DNA from: DTU098 sp964498525
Lineage (GTDB): Bacteria > Bacillota > Desulfotomaculia > Desulfotomaculales > Pelotomaculaceae
DNA: 64,000 nucleotides
Direction of reading: 5' to 3'
Assembly (NCBI GenBank): GCA_964498525.1
Contig: CAZCGU010000014.1
Span: forward strand, 1-64,000
Part shown: positions 44,703 to 53,789 of the stretch, in pieces
Layout of the letters: each line of letters starts with the position of its first letter
Position numbering within the stretch: position 1 is the stretch's first letter
Translations under genes and position numbers: made by a program
The notes under the pieces: generated by a model
The model's database searches: none
Told to the model about the DNA's origin: nothing
The model's input: only the letters and a program-made list of their open reading frames with translations

Positions 44703-45437
44703 ATGATTAACTTCGACCCCAGGACCAAAATAGTTGTTATCCTATGCCTTTCAACTCTGGCTGTTTTTTTAAATACCCCCGTTTTATTATTGTTTTTGTT
44801 TGTCTTTACGCTGTTTTTGTTAATGTTGCTGCGGGTTAATTTTTTTTCGATCATGGGGAAATTCAAGAAGCTGATACCCTTATTGCTGGCGATGCTGATC
44901 ATCCAAAGCGTCTTTGCCCCGGGGGGAAAGGTGCTGTTTTCCCTGGGGGATGTTAATGTTCTTACTTCCCACGGTATCAGTTCCGCACTTTGCATTTTGT
45001 TCAGGATGCTAACTTTCTTTGCTTCGGCGATGCTAATCATGACCAGCAGTCCCAAGGATTATATTCTGGCCCTGGTCCAGTTCAAGATACCTTACGAGAT
45101 AGCCTTTATGGTTATGGTGGCATTTCGTTTCCTGCCGATTTTTATGGAAGAAATTAAAGACACCCTGATAGCAATACAGCTCCGGGGTGTTGATTTGCAA
45201 AATATCCCCTGGAAAAATAAGCTTAAGTTTTACACTCATTTTTTTACCCCCCTGCTCACCAGTGTCCTGATTAAAGCCCGCCAGTTGTCCATTACCATGG
45301 AGGCAAGGGCCTTCAGGGTATACAGGCGTCGTACCTACCTGCGGGTTTTAAAATACAGCAGGGCAGATTACCTGGTTATGGCTGCTTTTATTATATTTAC
45401 TCTGGCAGTGCTGCTGAAGGACTTTATTAATACTTAA
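44703..45437 (+). CDS. ECF transporter T component
   Basis: 244 residues from ATG 44703; GTG 44682 is also possible. Five or six membrane helices (FLNTPVLLLFLFVFTLFLLM; YEIAFMVMVAFRFLPIFM) and the two coupling-helix motifs that grip the ATPases: TLIAIQLRGVDL and SITMEARAFRVYRRR. Completes the A1A2T module directly after the ATPases. Potential S partners in the window are 19852-20451 and 45878-46420. Confidence 0.9.
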   Translation: MINFDPRTKIVVILCLSTLAVFLNTPVLLLFLFVFTLFLLMLLRVNFFSIMGKFKKLIPLLLAMLIIQSVFAPGGKVLFSLGDVNVLTSHGISSALCILFRMLTFFASAMLIMTSSPKDYILALVQFKIPYEIAFMVMVAFRFLPIFMEEIKDTLIAIQLRGVDLQNIPWKNKLKFYTHFFTPLLTSVLIKARQLSITMEARAFRVYRRRTYLRVLKYSRADYLVMAAFIIFTLAVLLKDFINT

Positions 45438-45448
45438 CAGGTGTATAA

Positions 45449-45856
45449 ATGTTCAAAGATGAAGGCCCTGCGATCTCCGTGAAAAAACTGGACCACTTTC
45501 TGACCATCGCCCTCCTGACCCTGTTTTTAGTGAGCCTGGCTACGTTTTGTCTTTTACAGGGCAGCCCCGCAGGTGAGAACATGACTGTTGAGATCTATAA
45601 GAGCGGCCAACTGTACCGGGTAATCCCTTTGCCGGCGCCCGACGAAGACATAAAGATTGAGGATCCCGGGGGGCACTACAATTTGGTGGAGATTAAAGAC
45701 GGCAGGGTAAGGGTTAAAGAAGCCGACTGTCCCAACCAAATATGTGTTAAAACTGGTTGGCTGAGTAAGCCCGGTCAGATATCCTTTTGTGCGCCAAATA
45801 AAGTTAAGGTGGTTATCAAGTGTCAGTCTGACCGGGTGGACACCATTACCTATTGA
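45449..45856 (+). CDS. NusG domain II-type (KOW-like beta) membrane-anchored protein
   Basis: 135 residues. One N-terminal membrane helix (~16-38) then the NusG_II domain: MTVEIYKSGQLYRVIPLP, HYNLVEIKDGRVRVKEADCP and NQICVKTGWLSKPGQISFCA. The paired Cys (DCPNQIC) is characteristic. In Firmicutes this protein is usually encoded next to Gx-type S components, as here, and often near ApbE/FMN-binding electron-transfer genes. Precise role unknown. Confidence 0.85.
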   Translation: MFKDEGPAISVKKLDHFLTIALLTLFLVSLATFCLLQGSPAGENMTVEIYKSGQLYRVIPLPAPDEDIKIEDPGGHYNLVEIKDGRVRVKEADCPNQICVKTGWLSKPGQISFCAPNKVKVVIKCQSDRVDTITY

Positions 45857-45877
45857 TTCCGGAAATGAGGGGGATAA

Positions 45878-46420
45878 TTGCTTAACACCAGGCGTATTGC
45901 GATCATAGCCATATTTGTGGCCCTGGCTGTAGTTTTAAACATAGTGGAAAGGTCGATTATTCTCCCCGGCGTTCACCCGGGTGTTAAACTGGGGTTGGCC
46001 AATGTAATTACTTTGTTGTCAATTCTGATGCTGGGTCCGGGGGACGCTTTTTTAATTGTTGCTTTGAGGTGTTTGATGGGGGTTTTTATTGCAGGTAACC
46101 CGGTTAGTTTCTTGTTCAGTTTTACCGGGGGCATGCTGAGTACCCTGGTTATGATTGTTATGTGGAACTATTTAAATAAATTTACCAGCATTGTCAAGAT
46201 CAGCATGACAGGCGCGGTTTTTCACAATGCCGGCCAGTTAATAATAGCCGCCTTGCTGGTCCAGTCCTGGCAAGTTTATGTTTTTTTACCTGTCTTGATG
46301 CTCTCTGCCGTTACAACAGGTTATGTTGTCGGTGTTTTAACGAAACAAATACATAGGTCCCTGATTGACAGGAACATCGGAATATGGCCCGGATCCCGGG
46401 TAAGAAGCACACCCGGCTAA
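45878..46420 (+). CDS. Gx-type transporter S component (heptaprenyl diphosphate synthase subunit I-like)
   Basis: 180 residues from TTG 45878 (GAGGGGG upstream). About six membrane helices; IVERSIILPGVHPGVKLGLA followed by NVITLL and the FLFSFTGGMLSTLVM segment identify the Gx/ 'heptaprenyl diphosphate synthase component I' family, now seen as ECF-type S components. Placed right behind the A1A2T module and the NusG_II protein, it is the most likely dedicated S subunit. In other bacteria it associates with quinone/flavin electron-transfer loci; substrate not established. Confidence 0.85.
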   Translation: MLNTRRIAIIAIFVALAVVLNIVERSIILPGVHPGVKLGLANVITLLSILMLGPGDAFLIVALRCLMGVFIAGNPVSFLFSFTGGMLSTLVMIVMWNYLNKFTSIVKISMTGAVFHNAGQLIIAALLVQSWQVYVFLPVLMLSAVTTGYVVGVLTKQIHRSLIDRNIGIWPGSRVRSTPG

Positions 46421-46453
46421 AAATATTATAATGGGCCCAAGGGGTGATTATAT

Positions 46454-47206
46454 TTGAAGGCTTTTTCAGTATTTGGGGTTACCCAGTCAGGTAAAACCAC
46501 AACCATAGAGCACATCATTGCCGAATTAAGAAGACGGGGTTACAGGGTGGGTTCGGTTAAAAATATTCATTACGATAAATTTACCCTTGATTTGGAGGGG
46601 AGCAACACCTGGCGGCACAAAAAGGCCGGTTCGGAACTGGTGGTGGCAAGGGGTTTAAGGGAAACAGGCGTTCTATCCCCCCAAAAATTGGGTATGGATA
46701 AAATACTGGGTTATTTTAATCACGATTATGTTGTTGTGGAGGGCATAGCTGACACGGCTCTGCCCAAGATACTTTGCGCCGGCGATCCCAGGGAAATTGA
46801 AAGCCGCCTGAGCGATCTGGTTTTTATGATTTCCGGCCGGATTTCCAACGAAAGATCGGAATATAAGGATATACCGGTACTGAATCCGCTATCGGATATT
46901 GACGGGCTTGTGGACTTAATCGAAAAAAAAGTTCCCAAAAAAATGCCCTCTGTGGAGGGAGTGGAACGATGCAATGCTTGCGGCAGCAACTGCAGTGGTT
47001 TTATGGCCCGGGTACTCAGGGGCGAGTCAAAACGGGAAGAGTGTATATATGTCAGGAACAGGATATCCCTTTATGCCGGTGGACGGGAAATTGAAGTTGA
47101 TTCGCTCCTTGACGCCGGATTCAGGGGATTGCTGGAAGGCTTCTTAACCGGATTGGACAATTATGATCCCGGCGAGGAAATAAGAATAATCGCAGGAAAG
47201 AAATAA
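46454..47206 (+). CDS. mobB: MobB-like molybdopterin-guanine dinucleotide biosynthesis GTPase with Cys-rich tail
   Basis: 250 residues from TTG 46454. P-loop VTQSGKTTTIEHIIAEL at the N terminus, followed by GYRVGSVKNIHYDKFTLDLE and NTWRHKKAGSELVVARGL, the MobB core (~1-160). The remaining ~85 residues carry CNACGSNCSGF and a later Cys (REEC), a likely metal or iron-sulfur site seen in some MobB proteins of anaerobes. MobB assists nucleotide attachment to molybdopterin. It ties the transport/surface cluster to Mo/W cofactor metabolism independently of the riboswitches. Confidence 0.88.
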   Translation: MKAFSVFGVTQSGKTTTIEHIIAELRRRGYRVGSVKNIHYDKFTLDLEGSNTWRHKKAGSELVVARGLRETGVLSPQKLGMDKILGYFNHDYVVVEGIADTALPKILCAGDPREIESRLSDLVFMISGRISNERSEYKDIPVLNPLSDIDGLVDLIEKKVPKKMPSVEGVERCNACGSNCSGFMARVLRGESKREECIYVRNRISLYAGGREIEVDSLLDAGFRGLLEGFLTGLDNYDPGEEIRIIAGKK

Positions 47207-47207
47207 A

Positions 47208-47972
47208 GTGGATTATCTGAACACCTTGCAAAAAGCGATTAAAGTAAAGGTACTTACCTGGGAAAAGAAACTCAGCCTGCGTAATAATGTATACTATATT
47301 GAAACTATTTCCCAGGATAATGTGATAAAGCCATACATTGTCAAAGAGTATCTCAATTCCTCCAGCGGTAATGAAGTATTTTTTCTGAGTATTTTGCAGC
47401 GGCACGGCCTCAATGTCCCGGAAATTGTCTGGCACGACGCCAGATTTATTATCATGGAATATATCCGGGGCGCTTTATTGACGGATTTGCTTGCGGAACC
47501 CGGAGGGGGACAAAAACTGTGGATTAATGAACTGGCCAGGTGGTTTACCAGGCTGCATGGGTTCATGCAGACACCCGGCCAGGTCTGTTTGGGCAAGTCT
47601 GATTTAAACTTGCGCAACTTTATCTTTGACGGCCGGGTGTTTTATGGTGTAGATTTCGAAGATGTGTGTTTTTCACCCCCGGAGAGGGATCTTGGGGGAA
47701 TCTGCGCTTTTATCTTGAATAACCACCCCATGTTTGAAAAATGGAAGTACCGGGTTTGCTGTTCCTTAATCAAGGCCTACGAAACGGTATCGGCTGACAG
47801 TTGTTTTCCAGGACTTGATTGGGAGGCTGTATGGTATTATTTAATCGAAGAGCTTAAAGCGGCCGCCGCCAGGCGGGAAAAACAACGGGACTATCTAAAC
47901 GCTAAAATAAAGGAATTGACAGTTGGGCGAAATAATTCCGCTGGTTTAAAGGAATTTCTAAACGGCTTTTAA
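47208..47972 (+). CDS. protein-kinase-fold (aminoglycoside phosphotransferase-like) protein
   Basis: 254 residues from GTG 47208, one base after the MobB stop, so cotranscribed. The N lobe has KPYIVKEYLNSSSGNEVFFL and FIIMEYIRG; the catalytic loop is GKSDLNLRNFIF and the metal loop FYGVDFEDV, matching Lipopolysaccharide-kinase/APH-type small-molecule kinases (H is replaced by S in the HxD position). Substrate unknown; its tight pairing with MobB suggests phosphorylation of a cofactor-related metabolite or a regulatory role. Confidence 0.75.
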   Translation: MDYLNTLQKAIKVKVLTWEKKLSLRNNVYYIETISQDNVIKPYIVKEYLNSSSGNEVFFLSILQRHGLNVPEIVWHDARFIIMEYIRGALLTDLLAEPGGGQKLWINELARWFTRLHGFMQTPGQVCLGKSDLNLRNFIFDGRVFYGVDFEDVCFSPPERDLGGICAFILNNHPMFEKWKYRVCCSLIKAYETVSADSCFPGLDWEAVWYYLIEELKAAAARREKQRDYLNAKIKELTVGRNNSAGLKEFLNGF

Positions 47973-47981
47973 ACGTTTTAT

Positions 47982-48009
47982 CACCCCTTGAACAACATCG
48001 AAAGGGGTG
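47982..48009. terminator. hairpin between convergent genes
   Basis: CACCCCTT / AAGGGGTG, eight pairs, between the converging kinase-like and NlpC/P60 genes. No long T run on either strand, so a weak or bidirectional terminator. Confidence 0.4.
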
Positions 48010-48024
48010 GTGCTGCCGGAGCTT

Positions 48025-49773
48025 TTACAGGCTGATGTCCACAACGCCGCCGCTGCCCTCCTGCTTCCAGGCAACACCGGCGCCCAGGGCTTCGCTGATG
48101 AAGCGCAGGGGTACCATCGTTCTGCCGTTTACAATGACGGCAGGCGCGTCAAGGAGGTAATCCCGGCCGCCGGCACAGAAGGTTTTTTGGCCGATAGTCA
48201 AGGTGACATCTTTTTCTCCTTTGCGGACAACCACTTTTTGTTCCCCTGCCAGCCAGTCCACTTCAGCCCCCAGCGCTTCCGAAATAAAGCGTACCGGTAC
48301 AAAAACGCGGCGGGCTGATTTATCCAGATAGGATTTCTGGTCGGGAAAGCTGACCGGACTGCCATTGACATAAACCTCCACGTTATAGTCCTGCCCGGGC
48401 TCAAGGGATTCGCTTCCGTAATCCAGTTGTTTTGCGCTGGTCAGGGCGTCCACGAAAAGCTGGCCATTTCTTCTCGGCAGTGAAAGGTCCGAAACGACGA
48501 CTTTATTCAGGGTTAACCGGCCCGGTGAACCGTCCGGGTTGGGATGAACGGGATCCCCAACGGAAGTAACGTCGTGGATGGCGTAGTAAAGTCCTTCGTG
48601 CCGGCCAAGGTAAAGTAACTCGTGGGTCGGCGTGTGCAGGGAAGCCCCGGGCTGCAGTGAATCCAGCAAGGCCTGGCGCTGGTTCCGGTCCGCGTCTGTG
48701 AATTTTACGGTAACTCCCGCTGACCGCTCCTGTTCATCAGAGTTGCGCGGCAACATAAAACCGAAACTTTTATAAACATCCTGGACAAAGGCCGAGCAGT
48801 CCCTCCCGTTGGAGAGCCCACCCCAGCCATAGGGTTCACCCAGGATTTCAAAGGCTTGCCGGATGATGTTGGCCCTGGTATAAGGAAGATAGCCAACCGA
48901 GACCCCGGCGCCGGCGGGCACAAGGGCCGTTTCGATGACCAGTTCGCCCTCTTTCCCCCGGGCGGGCAATTGAATGGTATAAGTCCGGCCGGGCGCCGCA
49001 CCGTCCATCTCCAGCGGGACCTTTACGCCCATGGTAAGCTCCATTCCCGGATAGGGACCGTTATCCAGTTTCATCCGGTTGCCGGTAATCACCAGGAAGT
49101 TTTCAGGCTGAACATAATCCAGCCAGATCTGTCTGTCCCCGGCGACAATCAGGTCTGCGGCGGGCATCCAGCCGTTATAATTGTACGTTTGGACAAAATA
49201 CCACTGGCCGTCGAGGCTCCGGTGCAGAATCAGGACCGGCTCGGCGGGACTCACTGCGGTTTCCTGGAACAGGTCGAAATCGAAGTCGTCCGGTTCTTCC
49301 AGCGATTCGCCGGCAGTGGGAAAGGTCCGGATGTTGGTTCTGCACACCGTCAGGGCAGGGGTAACACTGTTTTGTTCCTCGATACCGGGCAGGTTCATCT
49401 GCAGAAGGAGGTTTTTATAATAGGCTTGCTCCACTTTGACACCCTTTGAATAACGGTCCTCTTCCGGAAAGGGGCGCTGTTTTATCAGTTTAGTTAGCTG
49501 ATTACGATCCAGCGAAGCAGGATAACCGGTTAAATCGTAAACCAGATCCGGCAGGGTACGAAGAATGTCCCGGTTAAAAGCTTCAATTATTTCCCTTTCC
49601 ATAATTAAACTGTCCGGTTCGGGCAGTTTGCTGATCCAAAAATCCGGGGTAAGCATTTCCTGTGTTACATTCGGCACGGTTTCCAGGGCGCTGCTCCGGC
49701 CGGGCGTTAATAGCGCACCCAGGGTAAAGCAAATCAGGGCGGCCAAAACAAGCCCTTTTGTTTTCAGCGGCAT
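48025..49773 (-). CDS. secreted NlpC/P60 cell-wall hydrolase with copper-amine-oxidase-N-like repeats
   Basis: 582 residues from ATG 49773; the TTG at 49797 precedes the GGGGGAAA ribosome site. Signal peptide (~5-28), SH3-like region (~170-260, QWYFVQTYNYNGWMPAADL), NlpC/P60 peptidase (~320-450, catalytic Cys in GRDCSAFVQDVYKSFG, His in THELLYLG), and two C-terminal Cu_amine_oxidN1 repeats (RRVFVPVRFISEALGAEVDW; GRTMVPLRFISEALGAGVAW). Cleaves peptidoglycan stem peptides during wall turnover. Converges on the cofactor-linked cluster and is not part of it. Confidence 0.9.
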   Translation of the reverse strand: MPLKTKGLVLAALICFTLGALLTPGRSSALETVPNVTQEMLTPDFWISKLPEPDSLIMEREIIEAFNRDILRTLPDLVYDLTGYPASLDRNQLTKLIKQRPFPEEDRYSKGVKVEQAYYKNLLLQMNLPGIEEQNSVTPALTVCRTNIRTFPTAGESLEEPDDFDFDLFQETAVSPAEPVLILHRSLDGQWYFVQTYNYNGWMPAADLIVAGDRQIWLDYVQPENFLVITGNRMKLDNGPYPGMELTMGVKVPLEMDGAAPGRTYTIQLPARGKEGELVIETALVPAGAGVSVGYLPYTRANIIRQAFEILGEPYGWGGLSNGRDCSAFVQDVYKSFGFMLPRNSDEQERSAGVTVKFTDADRNQRQALLDSLQPGASLHTPTHELLYLGRHEGLYYAIHDVTSVGDPVHPNPDGSPGRLTLNKVVVSDLSLPRRNGQLFVDALTSAKQLDYGSESLEPGQDYNVEVYVNGSPVSFPDQKSYLDKSARRVFVPVRFISEALGAEVDWLAGEQKVVVRKGEKDVTLTIGQKTFCAGGRDYLLDAPAVIVNGRTMVPLRFISEALGAGVAWKQEGSGGVVDISL

Positions 49774-49803
49774 GACAGGATTTCCCCCTATAATCAAATT
49801 AAC

Positions 49804-50280
49804 TTATTTGTTTTCCGGCAATCCGGTATGTTGCAACAGCTTTTCCCACAAAGCGGGTCGCTTTTTTTTAAGATCGAAGGGCTTGCCCGTGGCGTCAACA
49901 TAGGCGTGGGTGGTTCTTCCACTAGTTGCTTTACCTGGGTCTTCACCAGGCTTCGTAATAAGATAATCAAAAATCATACGGGTTCGCCCCAATCGGAACA
50001 GGGTTGTGCGAAGGTTGTATTTTTCTTCTGGTTTTAAAGTTTTCCTGTATCGGCAAGATGCTTCCACTGCTACTACGGTAACACCCTGCTCGTGAAAGAA
50101 TTGCTGATAGGGCAGGCCAATTTGTTTTAGCAAGGCAATCCGCCCATCGGTAAACCAATCAAAAAACCTGGCGTAATAAACGATTCCAGCCGCGTCGCAA
50201 TCTCCCCAGCGGACCTCCCGCGCCAGCTCACAGACAATGCATTCTTCGCTTTTAGCCAATTGAAACTCCATCCAAGTCAC
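49804..50280 (-). CDS. hotdog-fold acyl-CoA thioesterase (4-hydroxybenzoyl-CoA thioesterase-like)
   Basis: 158 residues from GTG 50280, or ATG 50271 with GGGGTGA upstream. The signature DCDAAGIVYYARFFDWFTDG with the catalytic Asp marks the 4HBT/YbgC class. The rest (RYRKTLKPEEKYNLRTTLFR) is consistent. Hydrolyses an acyl- or aroyl-CoA; substrate unknown. Separated by 30 bp from the hydrolase gene, same strand. Confidence 0.85.
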   Translation of the reverse strand: MTWMEFQLAKSEECIVCELAREVRWGDCDAAGIVYYARFFDWFTDGRIALLKQIGLPYQQFFHEQGVTVVAVEASCRYRKTLKPEEKYNLRTTLFRLGRTRMIFDYLITKPGEDPGKATSGRTTHAYVDATGKPFDLKKKRPALWEKLLQHTGLPENK

Positions 50281-50482
50281 CCCATTTACCCCTTGCTGCC
50301 TGCAAACAAAAGTTTAGTGTTGGAATTTAATACTTGCTTTCCCCTGGCACATGCTCTGGAAGTTATTACAAGGACTTGCTTCTCCAATTTTATTATTTAA
50401 TATCTAAAATTTCAAGTGGGATTTCAACTGGCTGAGTTAATGAATAATATCAATCTAAAAACAGCCGGGAACACAATCATAA

Positions 50483-50520
50483 AAACCCCTGTTCACTGTT
50501 ATTACACTGGACAGGGGTTT
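50483..50520 (-). terminator. rho-independent terminator of the RND operon
   Basis: AAACCCCTGT / ACAGGGGTTT, ten perfect pairs. On the minus strand it ends in GGGGTTTTTA, fitting termination of the efflux operon that ends at 50682. The rest of 50281-50681 holds no gene I can see. Confidence 0.85.
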
Positions 50521-50681
50521 ACAGTTAAAGATTGAAGCCTTAAAGGCACAGCCGCAGTTGCGTATTTGAATTTCGATCATAAACCAATGGATAGCTGAAC
50601 CGCAAGCCGCCGCCGGCAAAATACAAAATTAATTCCCGGGGGCGGTGGACCGGTCCGTGTTATTTCAGGCAACGAATATCA

Positions 50682-53600
50682 TCATTGAACCGGCGCTTTC
50701 TTAAATTTAGAACCGATTCTTTTCCCGAAATCATCAAAAATGGTGTACACAACAGGCACCAGCACCAGGGTAATGAGCGTGGACATGGTTAAACCAAAGG
50801 CCACCACAATGGCCATGGGGGCCCTCGACTCCGCTCCTTCGCCGCCGCCGAAGGCCAGGGGAAGCAGGGCCAGGACGGTTGTCAGGGCCGTCATCAAGAT
50901 TGGACGCAGCCTCACCGGTCCCGCTTCCAGGATAGCCTGGTCGCGCTCATAGCCGCGTTTGCGCAGGGTGTTGATGTAATCAACCAGGACAATGGAGTTG
51001 TTAAGGACGATTCCCACCAGCATAATCGCTCCGATCAAAGCCGGGACACTCAGGTGGTGTCCTGTCAGGCCCAGCCCCAAAACCACACCAATAAAAGTGG
51101 GGGGCAGCGCGAACATAATAATAAATGGCTGGAACAAGGATTCAAACTGAGCCACCATGACCATGAAGACCAGTATTATTGAAAGCAGCAGGGCTAGTCC
51201 CAGGGAGCCAAAGGATTCAGCCATATCTTTGCTCTGACCGCCCACTTCAACCAGGTATCCTTCGGGGAAGGAAATTGCGTATAATTTTTCATTGATTTCC
51301 TTGTTGATGCTGCCCAGATCCCGCCCGGCAATATCGGCGGTAACACTAACTTCCCGGGTCTGGGAATGCCTGACTATCCGCTGCGGCGTGCTGTGAGTTT
51401 CCATCTGCGCCACTGCCATCACAGGCACTCTGGCGCCGGTGGGGGACACCACGGTCAAGCCGGCCAGGGCGTCTGAAGTGGCGGCAAAATCCCGGCTAGT
51501 TTCCAGCCTGATATCCACTTCGTCATCACCGGTCCGCATCCGGCTTACAATCTGCCCGTCAAAGGAATTGCGGACCGCCGCCAGCACCTGTCCGGCACTG
51601 AGGCCATAGAGGGATGCCTTTTCCCGGTCCACTACCAGCTGCAGTTCCGACCTGGTGTCTTCCAGGGAACTTGCCGCATTTCTGATGCCTTCAATACCAT
51701 TGACCATGTTCAGGACCTGGTCGCCCAACTGTTCCAGCAGGGCCAGATCGTCGCCCCGGATGGAAACCTCCACGGGGCTTCCTGTGGACCCGGCAGCGGA
51801 ACTCTCCAGGCTTATGGTTATTTCAGCCCCCGGTACATTTACCAGGGCACGGCGCAGCGTTTCAGCCGCATCTTTTGTTGTGATGGCGCGCTCTTCCAGG
51901 GGTTTTAGTTTTACCTGGAGTGAAGCTTCCTCGGTGTTCCCTATGCCCAGCATGGCCAGTTCCCCGGAACCCACTGTGGCAAAGATGGTGTCCACAACAT
52001 TTATTTCACGCCTGACCAGGTTTTCGACGTTTTCAGCAACACTTTGGGTTTCCGCCAGTTTAGTTCCCATGGGCATCTTTATATTTACGGTCATCTCTCC
52101 CTGGTCCATTTCCGGGATAAACTCGGTACCGATTAGGGATGTGGCTGCAATGCTCAAAACCAGTGCCACCACAACAAAGCCCACCACTTTTTTGCGGTTG
52201 CCCAAAGCCCACCTTAGAAGCCTCCCGTAAAGCCTGTTCAGAATATGCAAGAACTTGCCGAACAAAAGGACAGGATTTTTAGTTTTGTTTCCGGGCAGAA
52301 CCTCATCCGGCGGCGCAATATTATGCAACAGCTTCGAAGAAAGCATGGGCACCAGGGTCAAGGCGGCAAAAAGGGCGGCTATATGGGAAAAACTCACCGT
52401 CAAAGCAAGCGGTTTGAACAAGATCCCGGCCAGGCCCTGTACGAAGACAATGGGCAAAAAGACGACAACCTGAGCCAGGGCCGATGCGGTAACCGCATTA
52501 CCCACTTCTGCGGTGCCCAGCTTGGCTGCTTCAATGATCTTAAAGCCGTTTTGCCGGTAACGGTAGATACTTTCCAGGACCACCACGGAAAAGTCCACCA
52601 GAGAGCCCAGTCCCAGCATCAGGCCGCCCAGGGACAACAGGTTGATGGTCTGGTTGCCGAAGTACAGCATAGCAAAGGTAGCGATAATTGAAATTGGTAT
52701 AACCAGAGCCACCACCAGGGTGCTGCGGAAACTGCGTAAAAACATATAGAGGATTATAAAAGCAAACATAGCCCCCAGGAGTCCGTGGTGGGTGATAGTA
52801 TTAATGGAATCCTGGATGAATACGGCGCTGTCCAGCACCGTATCAATATGAACTCCCGCAGGCAGTATTTTATGGAGCTGCGCAACCTCCTCGTTAACCT
52901 TTTTGGCAACCTGCACAGTATTGGCGCCGGAGGCCTTCATAATATAAAGGCCCAGGGAGGGTTCGCCGTTTACAAAAGTAGATGTTGTTATTTCCTTATA
53001 GGAATCTTCGACAACGGCCAGATCCCTCAGGGCAACCGTATTTCCCGTACCGGGAATATTAATCCGGACATTGTGGAGGGATTCGGGGCTGGTGTATTCA
53101 CCTAAAACCCTGATGGCCATCTCACTGGAGCCGCTTTCCACTCTTCCCGCCGTACCGGCAATATTGTCCCCTGCCAGAGCCTGGATCACCTGGCTGATAT
53201 TGAGACCGTAGGCCTCGGTTTTAGCCGGGTCAAGCTTTACCTTGATTTCTCTCTCTTTTCCCCCGCTGAGATCAACTGAGGCGACACCTTCGATTCTTTC
53301 CAGGCGGGGCTTGATGGTATCTTCCGCGATTTTTTTCAGTCGCACTTGATCTTCGCCGGCAACCGAGAAAGAAATGATGGGCATTGAATTAGGGTCCAGC
53401 TTCATGGTCATGGGCGACCTGGCGTCCGATGGCAGCATGCCTTTAACTATGTCGATCTTGTCCCGCAAGTCATTAACGGCATTGTCGATATCGGAGCCCC
53501 AGTTAAACATCACGATGACCAGGGAATTTCCATTCTGGGATATGGAGCGGACTTCATCGATATTGCTGACCGTGGCTACAGCGGACTCAATGGGTTTTGT

Positions 53601-53789
53601 CACCAATTTTTCCACTTCGGCCGGGGCGGCGCCTTCATAGGTAGTCATAACCACCGCCACCGGCAATTCCATGTCGGGGAAAAGATCTACAGCCAAACGG
53701 GGCAGGGAAAACAGCCCCAGAAACACGAGGGCTAAAATAAGCATGGAGATGGCCAGGGGGCGTTCAATAGAAAGATCAGCTATCTTCAA
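50682..53789 (-). CDS. RND-family efflux pump inner-membrane transporter
   Basis: 1035 residues, the usual AcrB/MexB-like length. Twelve membrane segments with two large extracytoplasmic loops; N-terminal IERPLAISMLILALVFLGLF; TM4 region SLGGLMLGLGSLVDFSVVVL contains one Asp of the proton relay. C-terminal repeat of the fold begins near residue 520. Exchanges protons for drugs or lipophiles. Encoded after, and overlapping by four bases, the periplasmic adaptor, so one operon under the TetR gene upstream. In a single-membrane cell the pump would export without an outer-membrane channel; none is encoded here. Confidence 0.93.
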   Translation of the reverse strand: MKIADLSIERPLAISMLILALVFLGLFSLPRLAVDLFPDMELPVAVVMTTYEGAAPAEVEKLVTKPIESAVATVSNIDEVRSISQNGNSLVIVMFNWGSDIDNAVNDLRDKIDIVKGMLPSDARSPMTMKLDPNSMPIISFSVAGEDQVRLKKIAEDTIKPRLERIEGVASVDLSGGKEREIKVKLDPAKTEAYGLNISQVIQALAGDNIAGTAGRVESGSSEMAIRVLGEYTSPESLHNVRINIPGTGNTVALRDLAVVEDSYKEITTSTFVNGEPSLGLYIMKASGANTVQVAKKVNEEVAQLHKILPAGVHIDTVLDSAVFIQDSINTITHHGLLGAMFAFIILYMFLRSFRSTLVVALVIPISIIATFAMLYFGNQTINLLSLGGLMLGLGSLVDFSVVVLESIYRYRQNGFKIIEAAKLGTAEVGNAVTASALAQVVVFLPIVFVQGLAGILFKPLALTVSFSHIAALFAALTLVPMLSSKLLHNIAPPDEVLPGNKTKNPVLLFGKFLHILNRLYGRLLRWALGNRKKVVGFVVVALVLSIAATSLIGTEFIPEMDQGEMTVNIKMPMGTKLAETQSVAENVENLVRREINVVDTIFATVGSGELAMLGIGNTEEASLQVKLKPLEERAITTKDAAETLRRALVNVPGAEITISLESSAAGSTGSPVEVSIRGDDLALLEQLGDQVLNMVNGIEGIRNAASSLEDTRSELQLVVDREKASLYGLSAGQVLAAVRNSFDGQIVSRMRTGDDEVDIRLETSRDFAATSDALAGLTVVSPTGARVPVMAVAQMETHSTPQRIVRHSQTREVSVTADIAGRDLGSINKEINEKLYAISFPEGYLVEVGGQSKDMAESFGSLGLALLLSIILVFMVMVAQFESLFQPFIIMFALPPTFIGVVLGLGLTGHHLSVPALIGAIMLVGIVLNNSIVLVDYINTLRKRGYERDQAILEAGPVRLRPILMTALTTVLALLPLAFGGGEGAESRAPMAIVVAFGLTMSTLITLVLVPVVYTIFDDFGKRIGSKFKKAPVQ

